This document shows, in pieces, positions 27,861 to 37,171 of a stretch of DNA of 64,000 nt. The DNA is taken from positions 2,418,001 to 2,482,000 of the forward strand of contig CATOTF010000002.1 in assembly GCA_951813045.1 (NCBI GenBank), read 5' to 3'. The translations under genes and the position numbers were made by a program. Source of the DNA: an uncultured Rhizobiaceae bacterium. GTDB lineage: Bacteria; Pseudomonadota; Alphaproteobacteria; Rhizobiales; Rhizobiaceae. The notes below the pieces were generated by a model that saw nothing but the letters and a program-made list of their open reading frames with translations, was not told the DNA's origin and did not search any database. How positions within the stretch are numbered: the stretch's first letter is position 1; each line of letters starts with the position of its first letter.

Positions 27861-28346
27861 ATGACCAACCGGCAGATCATATCTATTGTGATCCTCTTGT
27901 TATGCGGGGTGGCTTTCTACGCCATCTCGCTGCAAACGGGAGATGGCGAAGCCGCCGCGTTTGAAGGGGCATCAATGATGCCCAATCTGGCCGTCAGTCT
28001 GATCTTCACTTTTACACTGGTTGAACTGGTACTTTCACGCCTGCGAAAACGCCATATTGCAACCGGTGGTAGGCATGGTCACGATGATGATGTGAATTTG
28101 GGTAGAAGCCAGTTGGGAAGCGTGCTTGTGGTTTCCGGCCTACTCACACTATTTGCCCTGATCCTGCTTCCTGCCGGCTATTTACTGGCCGGGTTTTTAT
28201 TGGTGGTTGGAAACATGTTGATCACGGGTGGTCGTAACACGGTTACAATTGTCGTAATTGCAACTGTTGCAACAATCGTTCTTTATCTGGGCTTGCATTA
28301 TGGTTTTGGCATCCACATCAATGCCTTCCCGCAACTGTCTTCCTAA
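27861..28346 (+). CDS. TctB-family small membrane subunit
   Basis: A 161-aa protein with four hydrophobic segments (IISIVILLLCGVAFYAISL, MMPNLAVSLIFTFTLVELVL, VLVVSGLLTLFALILLPAGYLLAGFLLVVGN in part, TIVVIATVATIVLYLGLHYGFG), the pattern of TctB. It forms the membrane complex with TctA. The ATG at 27861 is 49 nt after tctC, and its stop is 11 nt before the tctA start. Sequence conservation in this family is low, so the call rests on topology and context. Confidence 0.85.
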   Translation: MTNRQIISIVILLLCGVAFYAISLQTGDGEAAAFEGASMMPNLAVSLIFTFTLVELVLSRLRKRHIATGGRHGHDDDVNLGRSQLGSVLVVSGLLTLFALILLPAGYLLAGFLLVVGNMLITGGRNTVTIVVIATVATIVLYLGLHYGFGIHINAFPQLSS

Positions 28347-28357
28347 GGAATAGAACT

Positions 28358-29866
28358 GTGGAAGCTCTCGTTGCAGGAATACTTTCCGTCCTTACTATCG
28401 AGCCGCTGATCGCAATTGCCGTCGGTGTAACGATTGGCATCTTCATGGGGGCAATTCCGGGCCTTCACGCTGCAATGGCCATTGCGTTACTGTCACCGAT
28501 AACCTTTGGGATGCAGCCCATCACCGCGATTGCATTCCTTGTTGGCATATATAAAGGCGGTACATTTGGTGGTTCCATATCTGCCATCCTGTTGAATACC
28601 CCGGGTTCGGCGGAGGCCACAGCCACAGCCTTTGACGGCTATCCATTGGCCAAATCGGGTAGAGCTCGCAAGGCGTTGCAAATGGCACTCTTTGCTTCTG
28701 TCGCAGGCGCATTGCTGGCCGACATGCTGCTCTACGCGGTTGCCGCGCCATTTTCAAAAATTGCCTTGAAATTCGGGCCGACGGAAGTCACCTTCATGGT
28801 GTTATTTGCCTTCACTTTTGTTGCGGGCCTCACCGGAAAATCCTTGCTGCGAGGACTTGCAGCTTGCGCGTTTGGTTTCCTGTGCGCGATGATCGGGCTG
28901 GACCCAATGTCGGCGACCCCGAGGCTTAATTTCGGATTTATCGAGTTGCAAGATGGTCTGCCTCTGTTGCCGATTGCCATTGGCATGCTCGGCGTTGCTG
29001 AAGTTATGGTAGCGGTTGAACGCGGACTTGAGCGCCGTCGCATAGCAAACAGTGAAGCTCCCAAACCGATCAGTGGAACGGGCGGCCCAGCATTGACGCT
29101 GCCAGAATTTCGCGCCAGTTGGAAAACGATCATTCGTTCCAGCCTGATCGGCTCAGGCATCGGCGCGCTGCCAGGTATCGGCGCCGCCATGGCTGCATTT
29201 GTCGGCTATGGCACGGCCCGAAGATACTCGAAAAATTCCGACGAATACGGAAAAGGAAGCCTCGATGGTGTAGCGGCGCCGGAAGCGGCTAACAGCGCCG
29301 TTGTTGGTGGCAGTTTTGTTCCTTTGCTCACGCTTGGAATTCCGGGAAACGTAACAACAGCATTGCTGATCGGGACATTTCTGGTTCATGGCATAGAGCC
29401 CGGACCCCATGTCTTTAAAACCCAGCCGACTTTAATCTACGGCATATTCACTATCCTGTTTATGGCGAATTTCTTCAACCTCTTCATAGGCCTGCTGGGA
29501 AGCAGCCTGTACAGCCACATCGTGAAAGTGCCGGAATATATCACTTATTCGATCATCGCATTAACCTGCGTGACGGGGGTTTATGCCGCCGCAAATGACC
29601 TCTTTTTCATCTATGTGATGATCATTTTTTCAATCATCGGCTACCTGATGAAGAAGTTTGATTATTCCTTCGTGGCATTCTTAATTGGCTTTGTACTGGC
29701 GCCAGAATTTGAAACGGCATTCCGCTCTTTCTTGCTGATCGCTCAAGGAAACCCGGTTGGCCTGCTCATCGACCGACCGATAGCGCTGGTGTTCTTCCTA
29801 CTTACGGTGGGTGCTGTCGTACGAATTTTATGGGGACAAAGTGTAAAGGCGAAAACAGCAAACTGA
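28358..29866 (+). CDS. TctA-family large membrane subunit of tripartite tricarboxylate transporter
   Basis: A 502-aa polytopic membrane protein with the conserved TctA motifs [21 protein letters not shown] near the N-terminus, [39 protein letters not shown] and [16 protein letters not shown], and about eleven hydrophobic segments. It is the permease that couples substrate uptake to an ion gradient. The start codon is GTG 28358 with AAGGA upstream. It is cotranscribed with tctC and tctB and followed 43 nt later by an FAD-dependent dehydrogenase gene. Confidence 0.93.
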   Translation: MEALVAGILSVLTIEPLIAIAVGVTIGIFMGAIPGLHAAMAIALLSPITFGMQPITAIAFLVGIYKGGTFGGSISAILLNTPGSAEATATAFDGYPLAKSGRARKALQMALFASVAGALLADMLLYAVAAPFSKIALKFGPTEVTFMVLFAFTFVAGLTGKSLLRGLAACAFGFLCAMIGLDPMSATPRLNFGFIELQDGLPLLPIAIGMLGVAEVMVAVERGLERRRIANSEAPKPISGTGGPALTLPEFRASWKTIIRSSLIGSGIGALPGIGAAMAAFVGYGTARRYSKNSDEYGKGSLDGVAAPEAANSAVVGGSFVPLLTLGIPGNVTTALLIGTFLVHGIEPGPHVFKTQPTLIYGIFTILFMANFFNLFIGLLGSSLYSHIVKVPEYITYSIIALTCVTGVYAAANDLFFIYVMIIFSIIGYLMKKFDYSFVAFLIGFVLAPEFETAFRSFLLIAQGNPVGLLIDRPIALVFFLLTVGAVVRILWGQSVKAKTAN

Positions 29867-29909
29867 TGAGTGACTTTCAACCACGTTCATCAGGAATCCG
29901 GATAACTGT

Positions 29910-31337
29910 ATGATACCGATACAAAGAGACGACGCGGTTTTTCTTGATAAGCTCAAAGCGATTGTTGGGCCTGGTGCCTGGCTCGAACCGGAACACGCGG
30001 AGAAATATCTCATCGACCTAAGAGGGCAGTTTCAGGGCCACGGAGCATTGATTATCAAACCCGACTCAACGCAACAGGTTGCCGATATCGTTACCTGTTG
30101 CAATGCCAATAATACCGGGATAATTCCCTATGGCGCTGGAACCGGGGCGGTTGCAGGACATCTGGAAACCGAAGATAGATCAGCAATTATTCTGTCGCTG
30201 GAACGGATGAACCAGATACGTTCAGTCGACATTTCCAACGACAGTATGATTGCGGAAGCCGGGTGTGTTCTGGAGAACATCCAGCAATTGGCCAAAAGCC
30301 ATAATCGCCGCTTTGGGCTTTCTTTAGCATCAGAAGGCAGCTGTTTGATCGGCGGTAATCTGGCCTCCAATGCTGGCGGAATTCAGGTTTTACGATACGG
30401 CAATGCGCGCGACATGTGTCTTGGAATTGAAGCCGTTATGCCTGATGGTTCAATACTCAGTGACTTAAAACCTCTGCGCAAAAACAACACCGGCTATGAC
30501 CTTCGCCATTTATTAATTGGCTCTGAAGGGACGTTGGGAATTATCACCGCGGCTGCGCTTAAACTATCCCCTTTGCCGGATGAATCTGTCACCGTGGTCG
30601 CTGCAATTCCATCGCCCGATGCGGCACTATCCCTTCTGCATGTGATACGCGCAGGGCTGGGCGAAACTGTATCCGCTTTTGAGTTGATGTCGAGATTGGG
30701 GATTGAACTCGCGAACAGATATTTCCCCAACTTACCCGATCCGTTTGACAAGCCCCACGCCTGGTATGTGATCATGGAAATCGAGGGACACAAAAATATC
30801 CGCCAGCAGTTGGAAACCGTGCTGGAACAAGCGATGGATCAAGAGTTACTCATCGATGCGGTATTTGGGGAATCCTCAACGCAAAGCCAAACGCTTTGGC
30901 AATTAAGAGAACTGGCTTATGAGTATAACACACGTGAGGGTGTAATTTGCAGCTCAGACACGGCCGTTCCCATCAGTCAGACCGGACGTTTTATTGATAT
31001 GGCCACAACCGAAATCAACAAGATCGACAAAGCGATACGGATTAATGCCTACGGGCATGTGGGTGATGGTAATATTCATATTAATATATTCCCGCCTGAG
31101 GGTGTTACCAAGACGGATTTTCTCATCGAAAATTCGGAGATCAGCGAAAGGTCACGTATTGCAATTGACGAAATCACCGTCAAATGCGGGGGCTCAATCA
31201 GCGCCGAACATGGTATCGGGAGGTTGAAAATTTCAGACCTTCAAACCTACGGGGATCCCGTCAAACTATCGCTCATGCGATCAATCAAACAGGCTCTTGA
31301 CCCACTTGGAATAATGAACCCGGGAGCTTTGTTATAA
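29910..31337 (+). CDS. FAD-binding 2-hydroxyacid dehydrogenase (GlcD / D-2-hydroxyglutarate dehydrogenase-like)
   Basis: A 475-aa flavoprotein. The N-terminal FAD-binding type-4 domain has IIPYGAGTGAVAG, GGNLASNAGGIQVLRYGNARD and HLLIGSEGTLGIITAAALKL. The C-terminal FAD-oxidase domain has YGHVGDGNIHINIFP (metal-binding His pair) and CGGSISAEHGIGRLK. Relatives oxidise D-2-hydroxyacids such as D-lactate, glycolate or D-2-hydroxyglutarate to the 2-oxoacid. It is the fourth gene of the Tct operon, so the imported substrate may be, or become, a 2-hydroxyacid (inference). No iron-sulfur subunit (GlcF) is nearby. Confidence 0.88.
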   Translation: MIPIQRDDAVFLDKLKAIVGPGAWLEPEHAEKYLIDLRGQFQGHGALIIKPDSTQQVADIVTCCNANNTGIIPYGAGTGAVAGHLETEDRSAIILSLERMNQIRSVDISNDSMIAEAGCVLENIQQLAKSHNRRFGLSLASEGSCLIGGNLASNAGGIQVLRYGNARDMCLGIEAVMPDGSILSDLKPLRKNNTGYDLRHLLIGSEGTLGIITAAALKLSPLPDESVTVVAAIPSPDAALSLLHVIRAGLGETVSAFELMSRLGIELANRYFPNLPDPFDKPHAWYVIMEIEGHKNIRQQLETVLEQAMDQELLIDAVFGESSTQSQTLWQLRELAYEYNTREGVICSSDTAVPISQTGRFIDMATTEINKIDKAIRINAYGHVGDGNIHINIFPPEGVTKTDFLIENSEISERSRIAIDEITVKCGGSISAEHGIGRLKISDLQTYGDPVKLSLMRSIKQALDPLGIMNPGALL

Positions 31338-31427
31338 CCATACAGCCAGTTCTCAATTTTCCTCCAAGCCGCAACCAAAGATATGGTCAACGAACCTATC
31401 CGAACCAAACATTAGGGAGTATGCAAA

Positions 31428-32252
31428 GTGAAGTATGAAACAATTCAGGTTCAACCCCTAACACCGACCCTTGGTGCTGAGATACACGGAATTGATCTCA
31501 CCCAGGTCCTGGATAATCGTCAAAGCCAGGAAGTTCACAACGCTTTGTTGACCCATCAGGTTATATTCTTTCGGAACCAAAAAATATCCTTTGAACAACA
31601 CAAGGCATTCGGGCGTCTGTTCGGTGAACTTGAGGTCCACCCTTATGCACCTTCGCAGGCAGGGCATCCCGAAGTTTTGCCTATCCACGCCGATGCCAAT
31701 TCAAAACAGATCGCGGGGGAACGGTGGCATTCAGATGTATCGTGCGATCCTGAACCACCGATGGGCTCAATCCTGCATTTGCATGAGGTGCCGCCCACCG
31801 GCGGTGACACGCTATTTGCCAGCATGTACGCAGCCTATGATGCCTTGTCCGATAAAATGAAAGACTATCTGGAAGGACTGATCGCCATTCACGATGGAGG
31901 ACCAAATTATCGTCGCCGTGCAGCGATTGAAGGCAAAGACGATCAACGGACATTTCCACGTGCTGAACACCCGGTAGTCCGCACCCACCCACAAACCGGG
32001 CGGAAACTGCTTTTTGTAAACCCGGTCTTCACCACCACTGTTCGTGACCTTCCCGAGGCAGAAGGCGAAGCAATCTTGAAGTTCCTGTTTGACCACTGCA
32101 ACCAGCCACAGTTTCAGGCAAGGTTCAGTTGGCGGGAAAACTCGGTTGCGTTCTGGGACAATCGTTGCGTGCAGCACATCGCCATGTGGGACTATTTCCC
32201 ACAAACTCGCTCCGGCAACCGAGTGACGGTCAAAGGTGATAAACCGGTTTGA
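31428..32252 (+). CDS. TauD/TfdA-family Fe(II)/2-oxoglutarate dioxygenase
   Basis: A 274-aa enzyme with a TauD-like N-terminus (IQVQPLTPTLGAEIHGIDLTQ). The metal ligands are H and D in RWHSDVSC and the distal His in VQHIAMWDYFP, with the 2-oxoglutarate-binding Arg in RSGNRVTVKG. Known members oxidise taurine, 2,4-D, alkyl sulfates or related compounds. The start is GTG 31428 with GGGAG upstream; an ATG at 31421 is out of frame and stops quickly. It is last in the Tct operon, 90 nt after the FAD dehydrogenase, and converges with the CoA-transferase gene. Confidence 0.9.
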   Translation: MKYETIQVQPLTPTLGAEIHGIDLTQVLDNRQSQEVHNALLTHQVIFFRNQKISFEQHKAFGRLFGELEVHPYAPSQAGHPEVLPIHADANSKQIAGERWHSDVSCDPEPPMGSILHLHEVPPTGGDTLFASMYAAYDALSDKMKDYLEGLIAIHDGGPNYRRRAAIEGKDDQRTFPRAEHPVVRTHPQTGRKLLFVNPVFTTTVRDLPEAEGEAILKFLFDHCNQPQFQARFSWRENSVAFWDNRCVQHIAMWDYFPQTRSGNRVTVKGDKPV

Positions 32253-32447
32253 GAGTGGCCTTGGTCGGGCCTTTAATATTCAAGTACGGTAATTGCTAGC
32301 TTAATAAGTAACAATAAATTCGAAGCCTCTTTTTGGAACCATTGATGATGACTCAAATGCAGCTTGATTCTCATTGCCACGAATAGCGTTTAACGAGGTT
32401 TGGCTCGCAACTACTGCACGAACTTATACATCGCTACACCTGACTGC

Positions 32448-33671
32448 CTAAACCACACCCTTAGCCTTCAACTCTGCGACTTCAGCCTCACTTTTTCCAA
32501 GCAGGCGCGTGAGAACGTCATCCGTATCTTCTCCAAGCATCGGCGGGGCCTTTTTGAATTCCAGACCCGTGTCGGAAAACTTCAGCGGTGTGGCCAGACC
32601 TGGGGTTTTTTTGCCAATTGCGTGATCGAGCTCCAAAATCATACCACGGGATGTCACTTGTGGGTCGTTCATGGCCTGTTGAATGTTGTTTATCGTGCTC
32701 GCGGGCACATTGGTCTTGGTGAGTTCATCCACCCAATGGGCCGCTTTTTGAGTTTTCAATCGGGCGGTCAAAAGGTCTTCCATCACCGCACGGTTTTTAT
32801 TGCGGGCGGGGTTGGTGGAAAAACGCTCGTCTTCCACCAGTTCCGATGCGCCAATAATGCGGCACAGATTTGCAAACTGACTGTCATTTCCGACAGCAAT
32901 GATGATCTGATCATCCGCCGTATCAAACGGTTGATAGGGCGCCAGCGCCGGGTGCCACATGCCGGTACGTACGGGTACTTTACCAGAAAGCAGGTGGTTG
33001 AATCCCTGATTGGCCGTGCCAGCGATTTGCGTGTCCAACAGGGCAAGATCGATATATTGCCCTTTGCCGGTCATATGCCGGTGGTGTAGTGCCGCGAGCA
33101 GGCCTATGCCCCCCATCAGGCCGGTTTGTAAATCAACGGTCGCGACTCCCGCCCGCATGGGGCCAGCGCCGGGAACACCATCCTCATGGCCAGTCACACT
33201 CATCAACCCGGAACGGGCCTGGATGAGGTAATCATACCCCGGTTGCGGCGCGTCAGGTCCAGTCTGCCCAAACCCGGTGATGGAGAGATAGATAATCTGT
33301 GGATTGATGGCTTTTAGATCATCATAAGCAAGCCCAAGCTTCGCCATGCCTCCAACCTTGAAATTCTCAACAAAGAAGTCCGCATCCTTAACCAACTCTC
33401 GAACAATCTCTGCTCCTTCAGGCTTAGAAACATCGAGTGTGAGCGAATATTTCCCCCGGTTGGTGGACATATAGTAACCCGCCTCACCGGTGTCGTTCCC
33501 GTCTTCATCTTTCAGCCATGGTGGGCCCCAATGGCGGGTATCATCCCCTTTGCCGGGGCGTTCAATCTTGATGACTTCGGCTCCCAGATCGGCAAATATC
33601 TGGGTCATTGATGGCCCCGCCAGCACCCGTGAAAGATCAACGACCCGAAGGCCGGTTAAAGGTCCGCTCAT
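32448..33671 (-). CDS. Family III CoA-transferase (CaiB/BaiF)
   Basis: A 407-aa cytosolic enzyme. The N-terminus GLRVVDLSRVLAGPSMTQIFADLGAEVIKIERPGKGDDTR is diagnostic of the family (residues about 7-47, given by its ends). The nucleophilic Asp region is TVDLQTGLMGGIGLL, followed by KGQYIDLALLDTQ. Family members move CoA between carboxylic acids (formyl, carnitine, succinyl and others). It converges with the dioxygenase gene and is divergent from a PaaI-type thioesterase, which suggests acyl-CoA handling near the transporter operon. Substrate unknown. Confidence 0.92.
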   Translation of the reverse strand: MSGPLTGLRVVDLSRVLAGPSMTQIFADLGAEVIKIERPGKGDDTRHWGPPWLKDEDGNDTGEAGYYMSTNRGKYSLTLDVSKPEGAEIVRELVKDADFFVENFKVGGMAKLGLAYDDLKAINPQIIYLSITGFGQTGPDAPQPGYDYLIQARSGLMSVTGHEDGVPGAGPMRAGVATVDLQTGLMGGIGLLAALHHRHMTGKGQYIDLALLDTQIAGTANQGFNHLLSGKVPVRTGMWHPALAPYQPFDTADDQIIIAVGNDSQFANLCRIIGASELVEDERFSTNPARNKNRAVMEDLLTARLKTQKAAHWVDELTKTNVPASTINNIQQAMNDPQVTSRGMILELDHAIGKKTPGLATPLKFSDTGLEFKKAPPMLGEDTDDVLTRLLGKSEAEVAELKAKGVV

Positions 33672-33766
33672 TGTGGGAAATCCCCAAATTCAGTGTTGAA
33701 TCACTATAGCCCCCCTGCCCCCATCCAGTACAAGGTGTCCATGAGAGAAATTCGAAGGAAAATCTT

Positions 33767-34195
33767 ATGAACGAACAGGAACTGGCAAAAGCCTGTACGC
33801 AATCAATGTGGGATAACGATGCAGCATCGCGGGGATTGGGCATGAAAATAGAAGAGGTACGGCCCGGCTACGCACGCCTCTCCATGACGGTTCGGACCGA
33901 CATGCTGAACGGCCAAAAGATCGCACACGGCGGGTTCATGTTCACATTGGCCGACAGCGCATTTGCCTTCTCATGCAACAGCTACAACCAATTCGCGGTT
34001 GCTCAGCACTGCGCTGTAACATTCATTGCGCCTGGCTTCGAAGGTGATATCCTGACAGCGGAAGCGGTAGAACGGGACCGCAGCAGCCGTTCAGGCATCT
34101 ACGATGTCACGGTGATCAATCAAAATGGTGAAAAAATTGCTGACTTTCGTGGCCATTCGCGAACAGTCAAAGGCCAGCATATTCCGCAGGATTGA
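33767..34195 (+). CDS. PaaI-type hotdog-fold acyl-CoA thioesterase
   Basis: A 142-aa hotdog protein with the PaaI motif HGGFMFTLADSAFAFSCNSY and the strand FAVAQHCAVTFIAPG. PaaI hydrolyses hydroxyphenylacetyl-CoA and related dead-end CoA esters. No other paa genes are in the window, so it may serve as a general CoA-ester clean-up enzyme. ATG 33767 follows AAGGAAAA. It is divergent from the CoA-transferase and convergent with the VOC gene. A small symmetric hairpin (arms 34228-34233 and 34241-34246) lies in the convergent gap but lacks a T-run. Confidence 0.9.
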   Translation: MNEQELAKACTQSMWDNDAASRGLGMKIEEVRPGYARLSMTVRTDMLNGQKIAHGGFMFTLADSAFAFSCNSYNQFAVAQHCAVTFIAPGFEGDILTAEAVERDRSSRSGIYDVTVINQNGEKIADFRGHSRTVKGQHIPQD

Positions 34196-34276
34196 TGCAT
34201 CCTAAACGATTAACAGGTGTTCATCGCCCTACCCTCGAGAGGTAGGACGACGATAGCGGATAAGATCAGGGTTGAT

Positions 34277-34648
34277 CTATCCAAATACGTAGAATGCCAA
34301 TTTATTACCGTCAGGATCACGCACATAAGCACCGTAAAAACGGTCTTCAACACGCTGGCCTGGTGCACCCTCATCGGTTGCGCCCAATGACATTGCTTTA
34401 TTATACAACGCCTCAGCTTCGGGCTTCGATTCGGCGGTAAATGCCACCATGTTACCGTTACCCGGATGCGGGTCTTCCTTATTATAAGGTTCGCAAACAG
34501 CGATCATGGGTCCACCTTTTTCGGACCCGATCATAGCGATACGTCCAGCATCCACTTTGACGGTAGCACCCCGTTCAGCGAACAGGTCGCAGTAGAATTT
34601 CTTTGCATTCTCAATATTTGAGACGCCAATTGTAGAATAGCCGATCAT
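34277..34648 (-). CDS. VOC-family (glyoxalase-like) protein
   Basis: A 123-aa protein of the vicinal oxygen chelate superfamily: IGYSTIGVSNIENAKKFYCDLF at the N-terminus and the C-terminal strand YGAYVRDPDGNKLAFYVFG, typical of single-domain glyoxalase/bleomycin-resistance-like members. AAGGAAA lies 6 nt before the ATG at 34648. Its substrate cannot be read from the sequence. It converges with the thioesterase gene and appears to be monocistronic. Confidence 0.87.
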   Translation of the reverse strand: MIGYSTIGVSNIENAKKFYCDLFAERGATVKVDAGRIAMIGSEKGGPMIAVCEPYNKEDPHPGNGNMVAFTAESKPEAEALYNKAMSLGATDEGAPGQRVEDRFYGAYVRDPDGNKLAFYVFG

Positions 34649-34838
34649 TGGTATTTCCTTTTTTTATTTCGAGCGAAAATGACAATATCCGCGCCTTGAG
34701 TTTCACTTGACAAAAAGTCTTCGCGGCAATCAAATTCTATCTAAACCAAAAGCGCAATCGTCCGAACCGAAAAACACGAAAACGTGTGGTATCATCTACA
34801 AACTGGCATTTACGCAAATTCCATGTTATTTTGCCCTC

Positions 34839-35171
34839 ATGCAAAGACTGGCATTCATATTGGCCGTAACCCTGGCCCAGTTTTCCATGCCCGTAAACGG
34901 TATTGCGCAGCAACTTTCCGCCAATCAATCCACAAAACCTGAGTGTTTTTGCACGGACCGCTACGGTAAGCGTCGCGAGTTGGGCGATATAATCTGTCTG
35001 ACGGTTGGCGACCGATCTTATGAAGCCAAATGCATCATGGTTTTGAACAACCCTTATTGGCGCGATCTTGAACGGGGTTGCTTGTCCGCGTCCGTCACGC
35101 CCGAAAATGAAATGAAAATGACGCCTCGCCCGGCACAACTACCAACACTGCTTGCCGCACTTTACCAATAA
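34839..35171 (+). CDS. Small secreted cysteine-containing protein, conserved, unknown function
   Basis: A 110-aa protein with a signal peptide (about residues 1-22, LAFILAVTLAQFSMPVNGIAQ). The mature part has five Cys, the first four in a C-x-C ... C ... C pattern (ECFCTDRYGKRRELGDIICL, then KCIMVLNNPYWRDL) and a final Cys in ERGC. I recall similar short proteins with an ELG...CL...CxMxLNxPxWR pattern in alphaproteobacteria, but none with a known role. The start is the ATG at 34839 at the signal peptide; the open frame extends upstream without signal-like sequence. The C-terminal tail is Pro-rich. It is followed 24 nt later by an EamA transporter. Confidence 0.65.
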   Translation: MQRLAFILAVTLAQFSMPVNGIAQQLSANQSTKPECFCTDRYGKRRELGDIICLTVGDRSYEAKCIMVLNNPYWRDLERGCLSASVTPENEMKMTPRPAQLPTLLAALYQ

Positions 35172-35195
35172 GGTTTTTCGGTTCACTAAGGTAAA

Positions 35196-36122
35196 GTGAC
35201 CACATTAAGTTCTTCTCCCACCAAGCCCTTAAACTCTGCCATGCAGGGCATCATATGGATGGTTGTATCCACTTTGATGTTCGTCGCCGTAACCGGCATC
35301 GTACGCTATCTAGGATCCAACCTCCCAGCGGCTGAATCAGCCTTTATTCGATACGGTATGGGACTATTACTGCTACTGCCGCTTTATTGGCGCATGATCA
35401 AAAACCCACCTTCAACACAAGTGTTCAAACTCGGTGCAATTCGCGGGTTTGCCCATGCTTTTGGGGTAACGTTGTGGTTCTACGCCATGGCCCGCATTCC
35501 AATCGCTGAAGTTACCGCCATTGGCTACGTGACACCAATTTTTATTACAATCGGGGCTGCAATTTTCCTCGGCGAGAAATTGCGCATGCGCCGTATCATG
35601 GGGGTATTGGCAGGACTTTTAGGCGCATTGATAATTTTACGGCCGGGCTTCAACGAAATTTCAATCGGACAATTGGCCCAACTGGGCACTGCACCGCTGT
35701 TTGCCACGTCCTATTTGATGACCAAAAGCATGACAGGCAAGATCGATTCACGAACTATCGTTGCTCTCCTGACTCTATTTTGCACCCTCTTCTTATTCCC
35801 AATGGCTCTGATTGATTGGCAAACGCCAACTCTGCATGAGCTATTCTGGTTGTTCATCACGGCGCTTTGCGCAACATTTGGCCATTATGCTATGACCAAG
35901 GCGTTGGCAGCCGCGCCAATATCCGTCACCCAGCCGATAACATTTCTGCAACTGGTATGGGCCTCACTACTGGGTATACTGGTCTTTAATGAAGCAGTGG
36001 ATCCATATGTGATTCTGGGAGGAACGGTCATTGTCGCAGCCGCAAGTTTTATCTCTCATCGCGAAAGTAAATTGGCCAAGGCTTCAATCACGCCACCGGC
36101 TTCCGCGGTTAAACTTCAATAG
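35196..36122 (+). CDS. EamA/DMT-family transporter
   Basis: A 308-aa membrane protein with ten hydrophobic segments in two EamA repeats (first begins MQGIIWMVVSTLMFVAVTGIVRYL; FWLFITALCATFGHYAMTKAL in the second). It is a likely exporter of a small metabolite. The GTG start at 35196 has a clear TAAGG site 4 nt before it. It is followed after 7 nt by an exported alpha/beta hydrolase with a GTG start, so the two form an operon, possibly with the small Cys protein upstream. Confidence 0.87.
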   Translation: MTTLSSSPTKPLNSAMQGIIWMVVSTLMFVAVTGIVRYLGSNLPAAESAFIRYGMGLLLLLPLYWRMIKNPPSTQVFKLGAIRGFAHAFGVTLWFYAMARIPIAEVTAIGYVTPIFITIGAAIFLGEKLRMRRIMGVLAGLLGALIILRPGFNEISIGQLAQLGTAPLFATSYLMTKSMTGKIDSRTIVALLTLFCTLFLFPMALIDWQTPTLHELFWLFITALCATFGHYAMTKALAAAPISVTQPITFLQLVWASLLGILVFNEAVDPYVILGGTVIVAAASFISHRESKLAKASITPPASAVKLQ

Positions 36123-36129
36123 GCGCAAA

Positions 36130-37011
36130 GTGCTACTACGGGCCGTCATTGCATTTGCGTTGTGCTATCCCACAGTTGCACGAGCCGAAATTAATCTCGC
36201 CCCGTTTAAAGATAAATACTTCAACTATCCGGCTATTCTAGAGCGCACATCGAACGACAAGTATTGGCTCGTGGAATATGACCGCGAACGCGATATGATA
36301 AAGCGTGATAAGATCCCCAGACGCAAAGCAAATCATTGGTATGTTGACCGGGGTGTTCGTTGGTCACGTCGCGTAAACAGCTACGCATCACCCAATGGTA
36401 AATTCAAATATTTTTCCGTTGGCAAAAACAACCGTGAGGCCAGAGTTGTAATCGTCTACGTCCACGGCAAAGGCGGTAATCGTCGCCAGGGCGTCAATGA
36501 TTGGACATTCGGTGGGAACTTCAATCGCTTGCAGAATCTGATGGTTCGGAACAACGGAGTATTACTGACACCGGATTTTACAGATTTCAAAGACCGTGGG
36601 ACTTCGGACATTACCGCCCTGATCTCAATCGCCAAACGGAACTCACCGCGCGCAAAACTGATTATCGCCTGTGGATCAATGGGAGGTGGCGTGTGCTGGA
36701 GGTTGATGGCAAAACAGGAGGTAGCCAAGCGACTGGATGGCGTTTTTTTTCTAGGTTCTTTTTGGAACGACGCGTTCCTGTCTTCACCAACCTTAAGGAA
36801 AAACACGCGCAATATACCCATCGTTATTGGTCACGGGGCCTCAGACCCGGTTTTTTCTCCAGATACGCAAAAATCCTTTTTCGACCAGATCTTGAAAAAA
36901 AACCCCAGGTATCCGGCACGATTTGTCATGTTTTCCACAGGAGCCCACGGAACGCCAATCAGGATGATCGATTGGCGCACAGAATTGAATTGGATGTTAT
37001 CTCAAAACTGA
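36130..37011 (+). CDS. Exported alpha/beta-hydrolase-like protein, unknown substrate
   Basis: A 293-aa protein with a signal peptide (VLLRAVIAFALCYPTVARA). The hydrolase core has the oxyanion strand VVIVYVHGKGGNRRQGVND, a nucleophile elbow ACGSMGGGV in which Cys replaces the first Gly of GxSxG, an acid in IGHGASDPVFSPD and the His in STGAHGTP. The triad is therefore probably complete. I chose GTG 36130, just after the EamA stop, because it begins the signal peptide; the ATG at 36031 lies inside the EamA gene in another frame. It is probably a periplasmic esterase or peptidase-like enzyme. Confidence 0.7.
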   Translation: MLLRAVIAFALCYPTVARAEINLAPFKDKYFNYPAILERTSNDKYWLVEYDRERDMIKRDKIPRRKANHWYVDRGVRWSRRVNSYASPNGKFKYFSVGKNNREARVVIVYVHGKGGNRRQGVNDWTFGGNFNRLQNLMVRNNGVLLTPDFTDFKDRGTSDITALISIAKRNSPRAKLIIACGSMGGGVCWRLMAKQEVAKRLDGVFFLGSFWNDAFLSSPTLRKNTRNIPIVIGHGASDPVFSPDTQKSFFDQILKKNPRYPARFVMFSTGAHGTPIRMIDWRTELNWMLSQN

Positions 37012-37117
37012 CCAGACAAAACGAACTATGGAGTACGACAAGCCAATTGCTCCAACACGCTACATAACGTTCGGCAAAGACAGCTTGTCAATCCCAGCCT
37101 AAAATGGGTCTTGATCC

Positions 37118-37129
37118 CGGAGTAAAATT
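37118..37129 (+). repeat. Left terminal inverted-repeat core of the IS21 element
   Basis: CGGAGTAAAATT; matches the complement of 39488-39499 exactly. It lies downstream of the istB stop. Confidence 0.75.
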
Positions 37130-37171
37130 GGCCAGATTTTGGGACGTTTGTGTTTTTGATCTGGTTTAGTG

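Noticed and set aside
34228-34246. CCTACC-CTCGAGA-GGTAGG hairpin between convergent thioesterase and VOC genes
   Set aside because: The stem is only six pairs and no T-run follows on either strand, so I do not call it a terminator.
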